Part shown: positions 12,586 through 22,157 of the stretch, piece by piece
How positions within the stretch are numbered: position 1 is the first letter of the stretch
Layout of the letters: each line of letters opens with the position of its first letter
Assembly: GCA_016169945.1 (NCBI GenBank)
Contig: JADLSH010000014.1
Location: 404,865 to 468,864, forward strand
Length of the DNA: 64,000 nt
DNA from: Trachythela sp. YZ-2020
Taxonomy: Eukaryota > Cnidaria > Anthozoa > Malacalcyonacea > Clavulariidae
Direction: 5' to 3'
Position numbers and translations under genes: made by a program
The notes under the pieces: generated by a model
The model's database searches: none
Told to the model about the DNA's origin: nothing
Seen by the model: the letters and a program-made list of their open reading frames with translations, nothing else

Positions 12586-13001
12586 CCCATAACGTCATCT
12601 CCCCACTTCCCCTCACTGAGTACTAATTACTTCCGCTGCCATATGTACGGTTGCATACTAATTACTTCCCTCGCTGGATGGGGGGTAAGGTACTACTTAG
12701 TGTGTTAGACTTTAAGATAGCACTTATGCTTCATATTTCTATTGAAATATTTATGCATATAAGTATAGGATATTTTGCATTGCACCTTAATCGAGGCCTG
12801 CAATAAATCGCACTTCTTAATAAGCTGCATAAGGTGAGTACCAACGTGTGCCCGTGCGATTCTTGTTGAATTTTTCAGGTATTTTGATCCTAAACACTCA
12901 AAGCTTATTGCGATCGCACGCTATTCCTATGTATCATAATGGCCATATAGATATTAATCGCTCTCATCGCTCTCATCAAAAATTTCTTATCATATACTTA
13001 C
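12586..13001. other. Intergenic/intronic spacer
   Basis: No supported gene. Two direct copies of TACTAATTACTTCC occur at about 12620 and 12657. The small frames here have no splice or family support. Confidence 0.4.
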
Positions 13002-13175
13002 CAGGTCTAGGCACACAATCTGAAGATACTTCAGCATTCAATGCATTACTTTCATCGTCCTCTAACAGTCTGTATAATGTATCGTTATCTTGAAATTTTT
13101 CTGTATCCTTTTTGGCTGAGTGAGCAAAATGCTTGTCCAAAAGGCTTTGACCTATTTCGACCACCTTCTCGCGAT
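13002..13175 (-). pseudogene. Exon D: second half of a DEP domain (glutaredoxin-DEP gene)
   Basis: The acceptor TTTTGTGTAG abuts 13175 and a consensus donor GTAAGT follows 13002. The exon reads DREKVVEIGQSLLDKHF, then KFQDNDTLYRLLEDD, the second half of a DEP domain, ending in CVPRPG. DEP domains commonly mediate membrane or GPCR-proximal targeting. Glutaredoxin-DEP proteins usually continue into a DUF547 domain. No such exon is found to the left, where everything down to position 1 is transposon. This exon itself is intact. Confidence 0.72.
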
Positions 13176-13243
13176 CTACACAAAACATTTGATGTTTTCG
13201 TTTATTAGTTTGTAACAAAAAATTATCTCAAAGTTTATTAACC

Positions 13244-13550
13244 ATTAACTGGCAGTACCCTACCACTGATGAGTAAAATCGTCTGCATGGCGTTAGATAG
13301 AGTAAAATACTATTTAGTAGGGTGCATCTGGGCGCATTGCAAGATAACGGGTTAACAAGAGACACTGCCAGATAGTTTTGTTAACCCATTAACTGGCAGT
13401 ACCCTACCACTGACGAGTAAAATCGCCTATGGTTAGATAGAATAAAATACTAAAGTAGGGCGCATCTGGGCGCATTGCAAGCTAATGGGTTAATAAGAGA
13501 TAGTGGCAGATAGTTTTGTTAACCAATTAACTGGCAGTACCCTACCACTT

Positions 13551-13586
<36 letters not shown>

Positions 13587-13640
13587 ACTAATTAAAAGTA
13601 GGGCGCATTTGGGCGCGTTGCAAGCTAACGGATTTTAACC
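13244..13640. repeat. Tandem repeat, about 3 units of 125-135 bp
   Basis: Three head-to-tail copies start with TTAACTGGCAGTACCCTACC and run through a GAGTAAAAT segment to GGGCGCAT(C/T)TGGGCGC and GCAAG. They are separated by AGAGA/GATAGTTTTGTTAACC spacers. Related copies lie in inverse orientation at 21176-21442. Confidence 0.85.
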
Positions 13641-13837
13641 CGTTATAAAATATTTACATTAAAACGTTATAAAACATTATTAAAATAATCAAAATACAAT
13701 GAAAAACAGCCCTGTAACATTGTCTTGATATCACGGAAATTAAGCTCCGTAAATTATTTCAACTTTCGCGTTGATTTAAGTCGACTTGCACTGCAGTGAT
13801 TTTACCAGATGAAATAGCAAACTAATTGTTTTTACAC

Positions 13838-14912
13838 TGGATAGCTTTATCAGTTCTAAACTAGTGATTGACCAATTGTGCCACAAGCGGAAATTACCGA
13901 TTACCGATTATTCATGCAACAATATACCCGATACCGATTTTATAATGACGTCATAACGTCAGTCAACCGAGTAAAGGTGACGTCATTCATTTCGAATTTT
14001 TAATAATAATTTCCAACGTAACACGTTACTTCAACCAAAGTTCGTTAAAACCGTTCATAAATGACACGCATCACGCATTAATTTCGTCGCGGCAACATAT
14101 TGCGTTAACAATCGTTCTATGTATGAACATTGTCTATGAACACGCAACGTGTACCAAAGCGCGCAATGCATATAATTTTTAAAGTGCATATTTTCTCAAC
14201 AATCGGAAATACTGATAATTCTACCGATGCCGATTGTCTGCCGATAACTAAAAGGTAAAAATCGGCCCGATACCGATACCGATTATCGGTCAATCACTAT
14301 TCTAAACTGTTCTTCCTAGAGGTCCAGTAAGGATCATCTCTTATTGATCCAGTGTTACTACAGGAGGAAACCTAAACTAAACTGACTATATTTATTCTGG
14401 ATAGCTCTATCAGTTCTAAACTGTTCTCCCTAGAGGTCCAGTAAGGGTCATCTCTTATTGATCCAGTGTTACTACAGGAGGAAACCTAAACTAAACTGAC
14501 TATATTTATTCTGGATAGCTCTATCAGTTCTACACTGTTCTCTCTAGAGGTCTAGTAAGAGTCATCTCCTATTGATCCAGTGTTACTACAGGAAGAAACC
14601 TAAACTAAACTGACTATATTTATACTGGATAGCTCTATCAGTTATAAACTGTTCTCCCTAGAGGTCCAGTAAGAGTCATCACTTATTGATCCAGTGTTAC
14701 TACAGGAGGAAACCTAAACTAAACTGACTATATTTATACTGGACAGCTCTATCAGTTCTAAACTGTTCTTCCTAGAGGTCCAGTAAGGTCATCTCTTATT
14801 GATTCAGTGTTACTATAGAGGAGGAAACCTAAACTAAACTGACTATATTTATACTGGATAGCTCTATCAGTTCTAAACTGTTCTCCCTAGAGGTCCAATA
14901 AGAGTCACTAAA
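13838..14912. repeat. Minisatellite of about 112-bp units, split by a MITE
   Basis: Five to six units run from CTGGATAGCTCTATCAGTTC through TAAACTGTTCTCCCTAGAGG to GTGTTACTACAGGAGG and AACTGACTATATTTAT. The first unit (13838-13861) is separated from the rest (14300-14912) by a 438-bp hAT-type MITE. The unit matches the 3' portion of the SINE-like repeat at 18247-18470 in inverse orientation. Confidence 0.88.
13862..14299. mobile_element. hAT-type MITE, 438 bp
   Basis: Ends are TAGTGATTGACC and GGTCAATCACTA. It is flanked by a perfect 8-bp duplication TTCTAAAC (13854-13861 and 14300-14307). Subterminal sequence is rich in CCGATACCGAT. No coding capacity. The hAT call rests on the 8-bp TSD and TAGTG ends. 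Confidence 0.92.
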
Positions 14913-14945
14913 CAAAATTAATGCTTTCAAGTCTACATGACTTAC

Positions 14946-15109
14946 CAACTTCAGAATCTTTAGAATTAATTTCCACCAATTGACAAGCTCTTTTCCTTTG
15001 AAAGTGTCCTTGTATGACCAAAGGAAACTGCCATTGTTTTTCATTGTGTTTCACCAACTGAGCATATTCATCCTGCTCGCATGTGAAACCTGAGCGGCCA
15101 TATAACCAC
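14946..15109 (-). pseudogene. Exon C: first half of a DEP domain, two frameshifts
   Basis: The acceptor TTGTTGTCACAG precedes 15109 and the donor GTAAGT follows 14946. The reading starts GRSGFTCEQDEYAQLVK. It must change frame to give SYKDTFKGKELVNW, the DEP signature, then change back for LVEINSKDSEVG, which leads into exon D. Two opposite frame changes in 164 nt imply pseudogenisation or assembly indels. Confidence 0.68.
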
Positions 15110-15141
15110 CTGTGACAACAAGAATATTTAACACAATGAAG

Positions 15142-15232
15142 ATGGTGATAATGATGATGGTGATGATGATGATGGTGGTGATGCTGATGATAATTATTAT
15201 TGATGAAGATTGATGATGATTGATGATGATCA
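15142..15232. repeat. (GAT)n/(GGT)n microsatellite
   Basis: An imperfect GAT/GGT trinucleotide array sits about 30 bp upstream of the exon C acceptor on the minus strand. The poly-His frame through it is an artefact. Confidence 0.85.
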
Positions 15233-15384
15233 TCAGGATTCACAGTAATATAAGTGTCATTTTTAATTATAGATATAATTGATTTAAGCATCAGGTTCCA
15301 TACTAAAGTTGATAAACTTGACAATACTGGTGGTGGTGATAAAGGTGAGGATGGTAATTGTGATGATACTGGTGGTGGTAGTAA

Positions 15385-15772
15385 CCATAGGCGTACAAGG
15401 CGGGGGTGCTGAGGGGGCGGCCCCCCAGTTTAGTCAGAAATATTAATTAGTCGGGCAATTTGTACTTAAGAGTCGGGCAATCTTCCTGTTTACCTGAAAT
15501 CCGACAAACAATGAAACAAATATTATTCAATAAACAATGAAACTAATATTTTCTCTTCGTTCCTCACCCGCTCCATGAACAAAATCTCACCCCAAAACCC
15601 GGGAAATGGCATTTCTGAGACTCTACTTTTCAAAGTTTCCCTTTTAATTTTTTTAAAGACTTTACTTTTCAGAACTCCCCCGGACCCCCCTAGGAGTTCT
15701 CGCGCCTTCAGCGCTCGTCAGGCAGACTTACGTCCGCCCCCCCCAAAAATTTCAAAGCCCGTACGCCTATGG
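15385..15772. mobile_element. MITE, 388 bp, ends CCATAGGCGTAC
   Basis: Inverted ends CCATAGGCGTAC / GTACGCCTATGG are flanked by a 6-bp repeat TAGTAA (15379-15384, 15773-15778). Subterminal G-runs. Superfamily not assigned. A single similar end (CATAGGCGTACGGGC) lies near 28597. Confidence 0.8.
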
Positions 15773-15814
15773 TAGTAAATCTAGATTGAAACAACCAAAA
15801 TGTGTATACCATAC

Positions 15815-15903
15815 CTTCCTGGTTTTCTGATTCTTGCGGCAACTGTGGTGCATAATCAGGCACTTCATTTTCATTCACATCTTTGATCAATTAATCTAGT
15901 TCA
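15815..15903 (-). pseudogene. Exon B: end of glutaredoxin domain plus linker, nonsense codon
   Basis: The acceptor GTGCCAG lies before 15903 and the donor GTATGG after 15815. The frame reads ELD, TAA stop, LIKDVNENEVPDYAPQ. The ELD-x-LIKD pattern is the C-terminal helix of glutaredoxins, which places this exon directly after exon A. An acidic, proline-containing linker follows. The TAA and a splice phase that does not fit exon A cleanly point to decay. Confidence 0.6.
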
Positions 15904-16178
15904 CTGGCACTCTATAATGTAGATATATATACATTTTAGAGCAAAACAAGTTGGACATTGGCTTGAGTTATACTGGAGACAGACTATCCATCATGATGAT
16001 CGATAAATCAAAGAATCATTAATCTCAGTGTAAATGCAAGATAAACTATTTAGAAAAACTAGCTAGAATATAGCACAATCCATATTGGCAATGGCTCTGA
16101 GAACGAAAATCATGCCTAAATTATGTTGCTGAGTGTATTGTCTATAATGCTGTGTTGATATGTTTATACAGTCGCATA

Positions 16179-16516
16179 CAGGACCGGATTAAGGCAGCGC
16201 GGGGCCCGTGGCATTTTTTTCGCGCGGGCCCCTTTGGCTTTTTCCGACTGCTCTATAACCTGAAAAATTAACCCGTTTTAAGTATATATGGTTGAATTGC
16301 AATCTTAATTTGAAAGATGTAATGAGTGGCGTAGTGCCATAGTAGTAATGGCATGCGGCTACGAGTTCCTACGTCGTGCTTCGAATCCTGGCGTGTACAT
16401 TATCGTTTTTTCGTATTTTTCTATTTTTCTTTCCAGCTAGCCTAAAGCGCGGGGCCCCTTGAAGGTGCGGGGCCCGTGGCATATGCCGCTTCTGCCATAT
16501 GGTTAATCCGGCCCTG
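16179..16516. mobile_element. hAT-type MITE, 338 bp
   Basis: Ends CAGGACCGGATTAA and TTAATCCGGCCCTG, flanked by perfect 8-bp TSD GTCGCATA (16171-16178, 16517-16524). The interior (about 16325-16400) has tRNA-like A- and B-box resemblances (GCTTCGAATCC), possibly a captured SINE head. Confidence 0.92.
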
Positions 16517-16764
16517 GTCGCATAGATGGATCATCCAACACGACAAACTATTATATTCATGCAGATATTGCATTTATATACGCAGATGCATTATCAGACA
16601 AACTATCTTTTCTTTACCCAAATTCGTCCAGATGGATCATTGGTGTCAGTAACTATAAATTGGTCGAGCTAGCATCCGAAACTTATCCCAAAACCCCGCT
16701 CAAATGTGAATGAGAGTTGATGAGAGTCAATATACTCAATGAAAGTTGCAAAATCAGTATCTAC

Positions 16765-17286
16765 TAGTGAAGGGCGATTACCGATTACTTGGTATCGATA
16801 CCAACCGATACCATGCCCAAACCGGAAGTAGTTGATACTGCACGGTATCGAAAAAGTGTTTTGATTACTTTTAAAATTAGACATTTATTATAATCCTGTA
16901 GTTTTTATGGTTATTTCCAATAAAATTTACGTCCTTTTTTGTATTTTGCTGCATTTATCAATGTAATCAAACTTCCTTTACTTTGTTTGACATTCCATCC
17001 ACTTCCCTTATTAATATTCCTGACCTCCCTGACAGAATAATTATGAAAAAGGCGGGAAATAAATTTTTGTTTTTTCATGGATTTTTATATGTAACTTCTG
17101 AAATAAATCGTTACTATTACTGTAGAAAGCTACTTCTTTAACAGTCTGCTCTTTATTAAGTGACTTACATTTTTTATGTTGAAAATTGGAGGAAGTAATC
17201 GTTTGGGTAATCGATACCTCGATACCTTTACGAAAAAGTAATCAGTATCGTATCAAATCCGATACTGGTGGTATCGCCCATCACTA
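16765..17286. mobile_element. hAT-type MITE, 522 bp
   Basis: Ends TAGTGAAGGGCGATTACC and GGTATCGCCCATCACTA with perfect 8-bp TSD GTATCTAC (16757-16764, 17287-17294). Subterminal GATACC motifs recall the MITE at 13862. Both flanks contain GAGAGTTGATGAG-type inverted segments, suggesting it landed in an older palindromic repeat. Confidence 0.92.
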
Positions 17287-17294
17287 GTATCTAC

Positions 17295-17674
17295 TCTGCA
17301 ACTGGTTGCAACTCTCACTCACGTTTGACTGCCGACTCTCATCAGTTCTCATTCACTCTCATCAACTTTGTTTGATCTGGTTCAAATTCTGATGAGAGTT
17401 GATGAAATTTTTAATTTGCTCGTTTGCATGAACTCTCATGCAACTTTTGTTCTCGTTTTATCAGGGCATAAAGCTTATCTCATTTTATAGTTATATAGAT
17501 TATTTTTCGGGTATATTTAATATATTTCGATAAAACGCCGTTAAAATGGTTAAATTTTAATAACCTGAGTTGAGAAGTTAAGCAATGGCAGGATATCATA
17601 AAGTTACATAACAAAAACTATACAAAAATGAACAGTAAAACAACAAAGGTCATAAAATATCATGCCTTACTTAC
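17295..17674. other. Intron spacer with CTCTCATCAACT repeats
   Basis: No gene. Several copies of the CTCTCATCA / TGATGAGAGT motif in both orientations mirror those left of the MITE, and AT-rich sequence follows. Confidence 0.45.
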
Positions 17675-17897
17675 CAAAGAATCGAAATCATCAAACCCAC
17701 CGATATGTTTTGCATTGAAAAATATCTGAGGCACAGTTTTTCGCCCAGTTCGTTCCTTCATCTCATTTCCACTGTCTTTATAAACGTCCAAATTAATGTA
17801 AACGTACTCTATTAAAGTTCAACTCACAAAGCTTGTTCTTTGCTCGAATACAGAACGGACAGCCGGTTATAGAATAAACTGTTATTCTGCCTTTCAT
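17675..17897 (-). pseudogene. Exon A: glutaredoxin domain, frameshifted
   Basis: The minus-strand ATG at 17897 starts MKGRITVYSITGCPFCIRAK with the thiol-disulfide active site CPFC. After a one-base frameshift near 17812-17820 it continues EYVYINLD, then TGRKTVPQIFFN and HIGGFDDFDSL, the cis-Pro (TVP) and GGFDD glutathione-binding motifs. The consensus donor GTAAGT follows 17675. Glutaredoxins reduce disulfides using glutathione. With exons B-D this makes a glutaredoxin-DEP protein. The frameshift means it would not be translated as it stands. Confidence 0.78.
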
Positions 17898-18085
17898 ACT
17901 AAATATATAGTGCTGACTTTAAACAAGCTTTTAAACAGCAAAAATCTTTCGTTTTAAGCCAAGACTTGTTTGCCAACAAATTGAATTATTTTGCTCTGAT
18001 ATTTAAATATTGAAGGTCGGAAGTTGTATAAAGGTCAACCAAGGGTACCCCCCGAAAACGACCTCTGTTGACCTTCCTTAAAGTG

Positions 18086-18470
18086 GAGGGGGCGTTGGTG
18101 GGGCAGGGTTAGTGCATGTGCCTTTCATCTCTGTAACCGGGGTTCATTATTCCTGTATTTCTCTTACTATAATTTAGACTTTCATGTTGCTGTGAGAAGA
18201 GTACTTCCAGTTTGACTCTACCAAACATGCAACACTGCAAATTCTATCCGGGCACTCCGGTTTCCTCCTGTAGTAACCCTGGGCCAATAACTGATTCCCC
18301 ACTGCTGAACCTATCAGGAGAACATTTTTAAAAGAACTGATAAAGCTATTCCAAAATACACGAAGTTAGTTTAGTTTATATTCCTCCTGTAGTAACACGG
18401 GAGCAATACGAGGAGGCCCTCACTGAAACTCTAGAGAACAGTTTAGAACTGATAAAGCTCCATCAACAAG
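18086..18470 (+). repeat. tRNA-derived SINE with tandem tail units
   Basis: The head (about 18088-18160) has a tRNA-like A box (TTGGTGGGGCAGG) and B box (GGGTTCATTATTCC). A conserved body motif CCGGGCACTCCGGTTTCC lies at about 18248. From about 18310 there are one to two inverse units of the minisatellite found at 13838-14912. A (CAA/CAG)n tract follows at 18481-18530. Confidence 0.65.
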
Positions 18471-18718
18471 GAAGAACACCAGCAACAGCAGCAGCGACAA
18501 CAATAACAACAGCAACAGCAACAACTAATTCAATATCAAAAACACAACCACAACAGACTTAATTGAAATTGAATTGATTGACTTGTGCATATTACCAATC
18601 ACAATGTACAAAATATATGTACAAAAATTAATTGAAATTGAAATATATGAATATATGTATAATTAATTTTTGTGCCACCAGGGCAATGTCATAACCTAGA
18701 TATATGATTAGTTGCTAA

Positions 18719-18922
18719 CTATACTACACAATTCAGGTCTTGTCTGCCTGTACAATAACCATACGAGTGCGTCTGTGAATTGTCTGGGATATTATGCAAA
18801 AAGAGGCTCTCTGGACCTGATTCTAAGCTTTGCAATTGACCAACATGTTCAATTAATTCTCTGGCCATCGTCTTAAACAGTTTTTGAACATTAGTTGCGT
18901 CTTTCGCACTTGTTTCCCAAGG
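18719..18922 (-). CDS. Rab-like small GTPase, last exon (G5 and C-terminus)
   Basis: The acceptor TTGTATCCAG precedes 18922. The exon reads PWETSAKDATNVQKLFKTMA, with the G5 motif ETSAKD that contacts the guanine base. A 40-residue tail ends in LNCVV and a TAG stop at 18719-18721. The phase matches the preceding exon (19381-19459). Two tail cysteines exist, but the end is not a standard CaaX, CC or CXC signal, so prenylation is uncertain. Confidence 0.7.
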   Translation of the reverse strand, partial: PWETSAKDATNVQKLFKTMARELIEHVGQLQSLESGPESLFLHNIPDNSQTHSYGYCTGRQDLNCVV

Positions 18923-19380
18923 CTGGATACAATATAGGCTGGTAAGCTCCTATAAGTGAAGTTGAGAATGGATGAACAAAATATAATTATTATAAACTGC
19001 ATTTGGCTTATGATATCACACTTTAGAGGAACACAAATATAATACAGGAGCACACTAATTAGTAAATAATTATTCATTGATGGCACAATGATGTGACGTG
19101 TTCCTTTCGCCTAACTGTGACTGTGTTTGATTCCTTCATTATGTAGTTTTCTGATTATAATTTTCCCTCAATTTTCATATGTTAAAAGAGAGTGTTTGTC
19201 CAGCTTGCTTCTAACCAAACACCAAAGGTTTTTTCTAGATACTATATAGTCAGTTTCTGCCTGTAGTAAAACTGGACAAACAAGAGACTGTAGGGAGAAC
19301 AGCTTATATAATTATAGAGTTAGTTAATGCAATGCAGCTAGTATTGACTATAAATGATTTAATGTAGTAATTCAATATAC
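18923..19380. other. Intron of the GTPase gene with a repeat unit
   Basis: Mostly AT-rich. At about 19230-19320 a diverged unit of the SINE-tail/minisatellite family is visible (CAGTTTCTGCCTGTAGTAA, GGGAGAACAGC). Confidence 0.45.
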
Positions 19381-19459
19381 CTCAAACAAGTCCTGGTCAA
19401 CCTGCCTTTCTTCTAAAAGGTCACGTTTGTTTCCAACTAGTGCAATATAAGTTGTGCCT
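19381..19459 (-). CDS. Rab-like small GTPase, G4 exon
   Basis: The acceptor CAATATATAG precedes 19459 and a GTATAT donor follows 19381. The 79-nt exon encodes GTTYIALVGNKRDLLEERQ, with the G4 motif NKRD that gives guanine specificity. It ends in phase with the G5 exon. Confidence 0.72.
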
Positions 19460-19808
19460 CTATATATTGAACAGAAATAATCCTTTATAAGGGAATAATT
19501 ATGATTAATTATATAATGATACTCAGGGTAAATTCCAACAGACAACAATGCATTGAAATGGCAACATAGAGAATGAAATAGCGACATAAGACATGAATTC
19601 TGTCCAAATGGACAGCAACATGAATAAGGTAGAAAACTTTATAGTGAGATTCTGAATGCAACAAGGCAACCTTTTAAAACAGCAATGTTACTACATTTGA
19701 AAATATGACAAGCAACATGCATACCCCCCTAAAAGGGCCATATTATATCCCCACTGGACTCTTAGTCTAGGGAGAATTACTGGTTTACTAACAGAGCTAA
19801 TTGCAGTA

Positions 19809-20088
19809 TATTACGGATATCACCGAACTGTGGCATTGCATCAAAAATTCATATCACTACCACCCCACAAATGTCTACGACAACACCTACATATTTTTAC
19901 ATGTTTACAATTCTAATAATAAACAGCCAATCAACTTTTTATAGCAATTGTTACTAAGCACCGGATTGGCTGTTTAAAAATAGAATTGTAAACATGCAAA
20001 AATATGTAGGTGTGGTCGTAGACGTTTGTGGGAGTGGTAGCAATACAAATTTTTTATGCAATGCCACAGTTCGATGAGATCCGTAATA
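19809..20088. mobile_element. Palindromic MITE, 280 bp
   Basis: The two halves are near-complete inverted copies. Ends TATTACGGATATCACCGAAC and its counterpart near 20060-20088 share GCATTGCAT/ATGCAATGC, and internal arms share AACAGCCAATC. It lies in an intron of the GTPase gene, where a switch II exon would be expected. Confidence 0.85.
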
Positions 20089-21175
20089 AATGAAGTTAGT
20101 TTCTTTTCAGGTTATAATACTTCTTACTTAAGTATAATATTGGATGCATAAGGGAATTGGCCCATATTGAGCCTCTGATATACTTTCTATAAATAGTTTG
20201 TCTGATGATGATCGAGCTGATCACTCAAAATTGTGAATAAGCGGACTCTGTTAGTCGGTGCATGGCCAGTCACAATACATAATAGGTAGATTTCTCAGCC
20301 CAAGCAGATTAATTTAATTTTAAATATTTGGGTTCGATATTACCATTTTGTTTAAATCCTCATTTTCCCAAAGGTAGCCAAGCAAGAACAATTCAATCAA
20401 TAATGAATTGTTTTGATAATAACATGTAAAAAGTTATGTACAATTGTACATCATGCACATCCACTGAAGATTATCCTATAAAAGTTCCCACGTCGACCCG
20501 CTTTGCAGACTTGTTCCATGATTGGTTTGAACCAAGTCCACGAAGCATGGTCCCTTGACTAAATTCCCATCAAAGGGCTTTGCTTGAAACATCAAGAAGC
20601 ATTTTCATCTCTTTTAAATTAAATGGCCGTCATGTACAGTACTTCACAAAACAGTTATTATATTATATTGTGCTAGGTAATTTAAGTTCCCGTAAAATTG
20701 TAAACAGCATTTTTAAGAAAATAATATTTCAATGACTTTAACATCTTTACTCCAAACTAAATTACTGCACAGTTGTTACAAATTATTTGAACTCAGCTTA
20801 GAAAAGCAACTTAGCTTATATTGACTGATAAGCACTTCATCTTGCAAGGATATAGTGGATCAAGAATAATCAAGGTGAGGTTTACTGGTTTAGCTAGATT
20901 TTCGTATTTATGCACAAAACAAAACAGAAAATGTTGACTGTTAAACCGGATGTCAATTCGCTGCTAATTCGCTCCCTGTTGGTCAATAAGTATTTTGGTT
21001 TCTGACTATATACTTTCGCACTTTCAGCTTATAAGTGACCAATTATTTTGACCAAAATATTTCCAGTTTGACCAACTTTTCACGCTTAAAATTATTGGGG
21101 GGTGTAACACCCCCCCCCCCCCACACCCCTCCAGTAGCGACGTCCCTGGTTACTCGTAAGTATTGGCCATTAATG
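20089..21175. other. GTPase gene intron; no exon found
   Basis: I looked for the DTAGQE-type switch II and the following exon on the minus strand and found none. A hairpin motif AAAGGGCTTTGCTTGAAAC at about 20570 recurs elsewhere in the window. A C-rich stretch at 21105-21125 and CGACGTCCCTGG at 21136-21146 look like one end of a further hAT-type element. Confidence 0.4.
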
Positions 21176-21442
21176 GATTTAACCCATTAGCTTGCAATGC
21201 ATCCAGATTGTTGCACCCTACTTTAGGATTTTACTCTACCTAACGCCAGACGATTTTACTCGTCACTGGTAGGGTACTGCCAGTTAATGGGTTTAACAAA
21301 ACCAGTGTCTCTAATTGTTAACCAGTGTCTCTAATTGTTAACCCATTAGCTGCCAATGCGCCCAGATGCGCCCTACTTAGTGTTTGCCTAACGCCAGACG
21401 ATTTTACTCGTCAGTGCTAGGGTACTGCCAGTTATTATGGGT
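21176..21442. repeat. Two inverse units of the 13244-13640 repeat family
   Basis: Two units contain GTAGGGTACTGCCAGTTAAT, the reverse complement of the other array, with a short AACCAGTGTCTCTAATTGTT duplication between them. Confidence 0.85.
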
Positions 21443-21460
21443 TTGGTACAAATTCAAAAA

Positions 21461-21691
21461 TATGCAAGCTGTCCAAATTTTGAACAGTTGTACCTGCACA
21501 GAGTCCAAACCAATTCTCAAGCTCTGTGTAGAGAAACCCACACCGATCGTATGCGATGGAACATCTTCGAATTCGTCAAATTGAAACTTTTTTAGAAGGC
21601 ATGATTTTCCTACACCTTTTGAACCCAAAACGATGATTTTGAATGAATATTTTGGCTCGTCTTCCCAGGTTCGACGATGTCTGTCAGCCAT
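21461..21691 (-). pseudogene. Rab-like small GTPase, first exon, 3' end damaged
   Basis: ATG at 21691 opens MADRHRRTWEDEPKYSFKII, then the P-loop GSKGVGKS, an SHTIGVGF switch I with its Thr, and VQLFKIW. In Rab proteins W is followed by DTAGQE. Here W is followed by TACIF, and no GT donor of good quality is seen. The invariant DxxG Asp and the exon end are therefore lost or rearranged next to the tandem repeat at 21176-21442. Known family role: vesicle targeting GTPase. Rab2/4/14-like resemblance is my impression only. Confidence 0.68.
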
Positions 21692-22157
21692 ATAAACGTT
21701 TTCAGATTGTAATTGCAACATTAATTTCCCGGAAGTGATATAAAATCTGGTATTAATAAATGCGAATTTTAATCATGCGGTGTGCGGAAGCAACAGAGTT
21801 GCAGAAACAGAATTGCGGAACAATGAATTGCGGATTGTTGTATTGCGGATTGAAGTAGAATGTGGCAACGAAGGGCCCTTGCGAAGGGCCTTCGCTCGAA
21901 ACGTCGAATTTCTTATTGAATTTCTCAGATAACTTGATCTTAAAGACCTGAAGCTTATAATAATTTAGATAGAAGAGAAAAATTACTGGAGAATGGAAGG
22001 CATAAGATTTGAAATATAAAAAATAGTTTAAAGCGATCAACCACGTATATGATTCATGATATTCAAATATTTTTGCAATGACTTGAGTATATTCATCATT
22101 TTTTAAAAACGTCATATTTCGTACGGCGGAAAAAGTTTGGTTTCAGTATAGAATAAA
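21692..22157. other. Upstream region of the GTPase exon
   Basis: No gene. Contains repeats of GAATTGCGGA/GTATTGCGGATTG and the GAAGGGCCTTCGCTCGAAAC hairpin motif at about 21882-21901. Confidence 0.4.

Noticed and set aside
15051..15324. Poly-His and poly-Ile frames
   Set aside because: Translations of a GAT/GGT microsatellite next to an exon.
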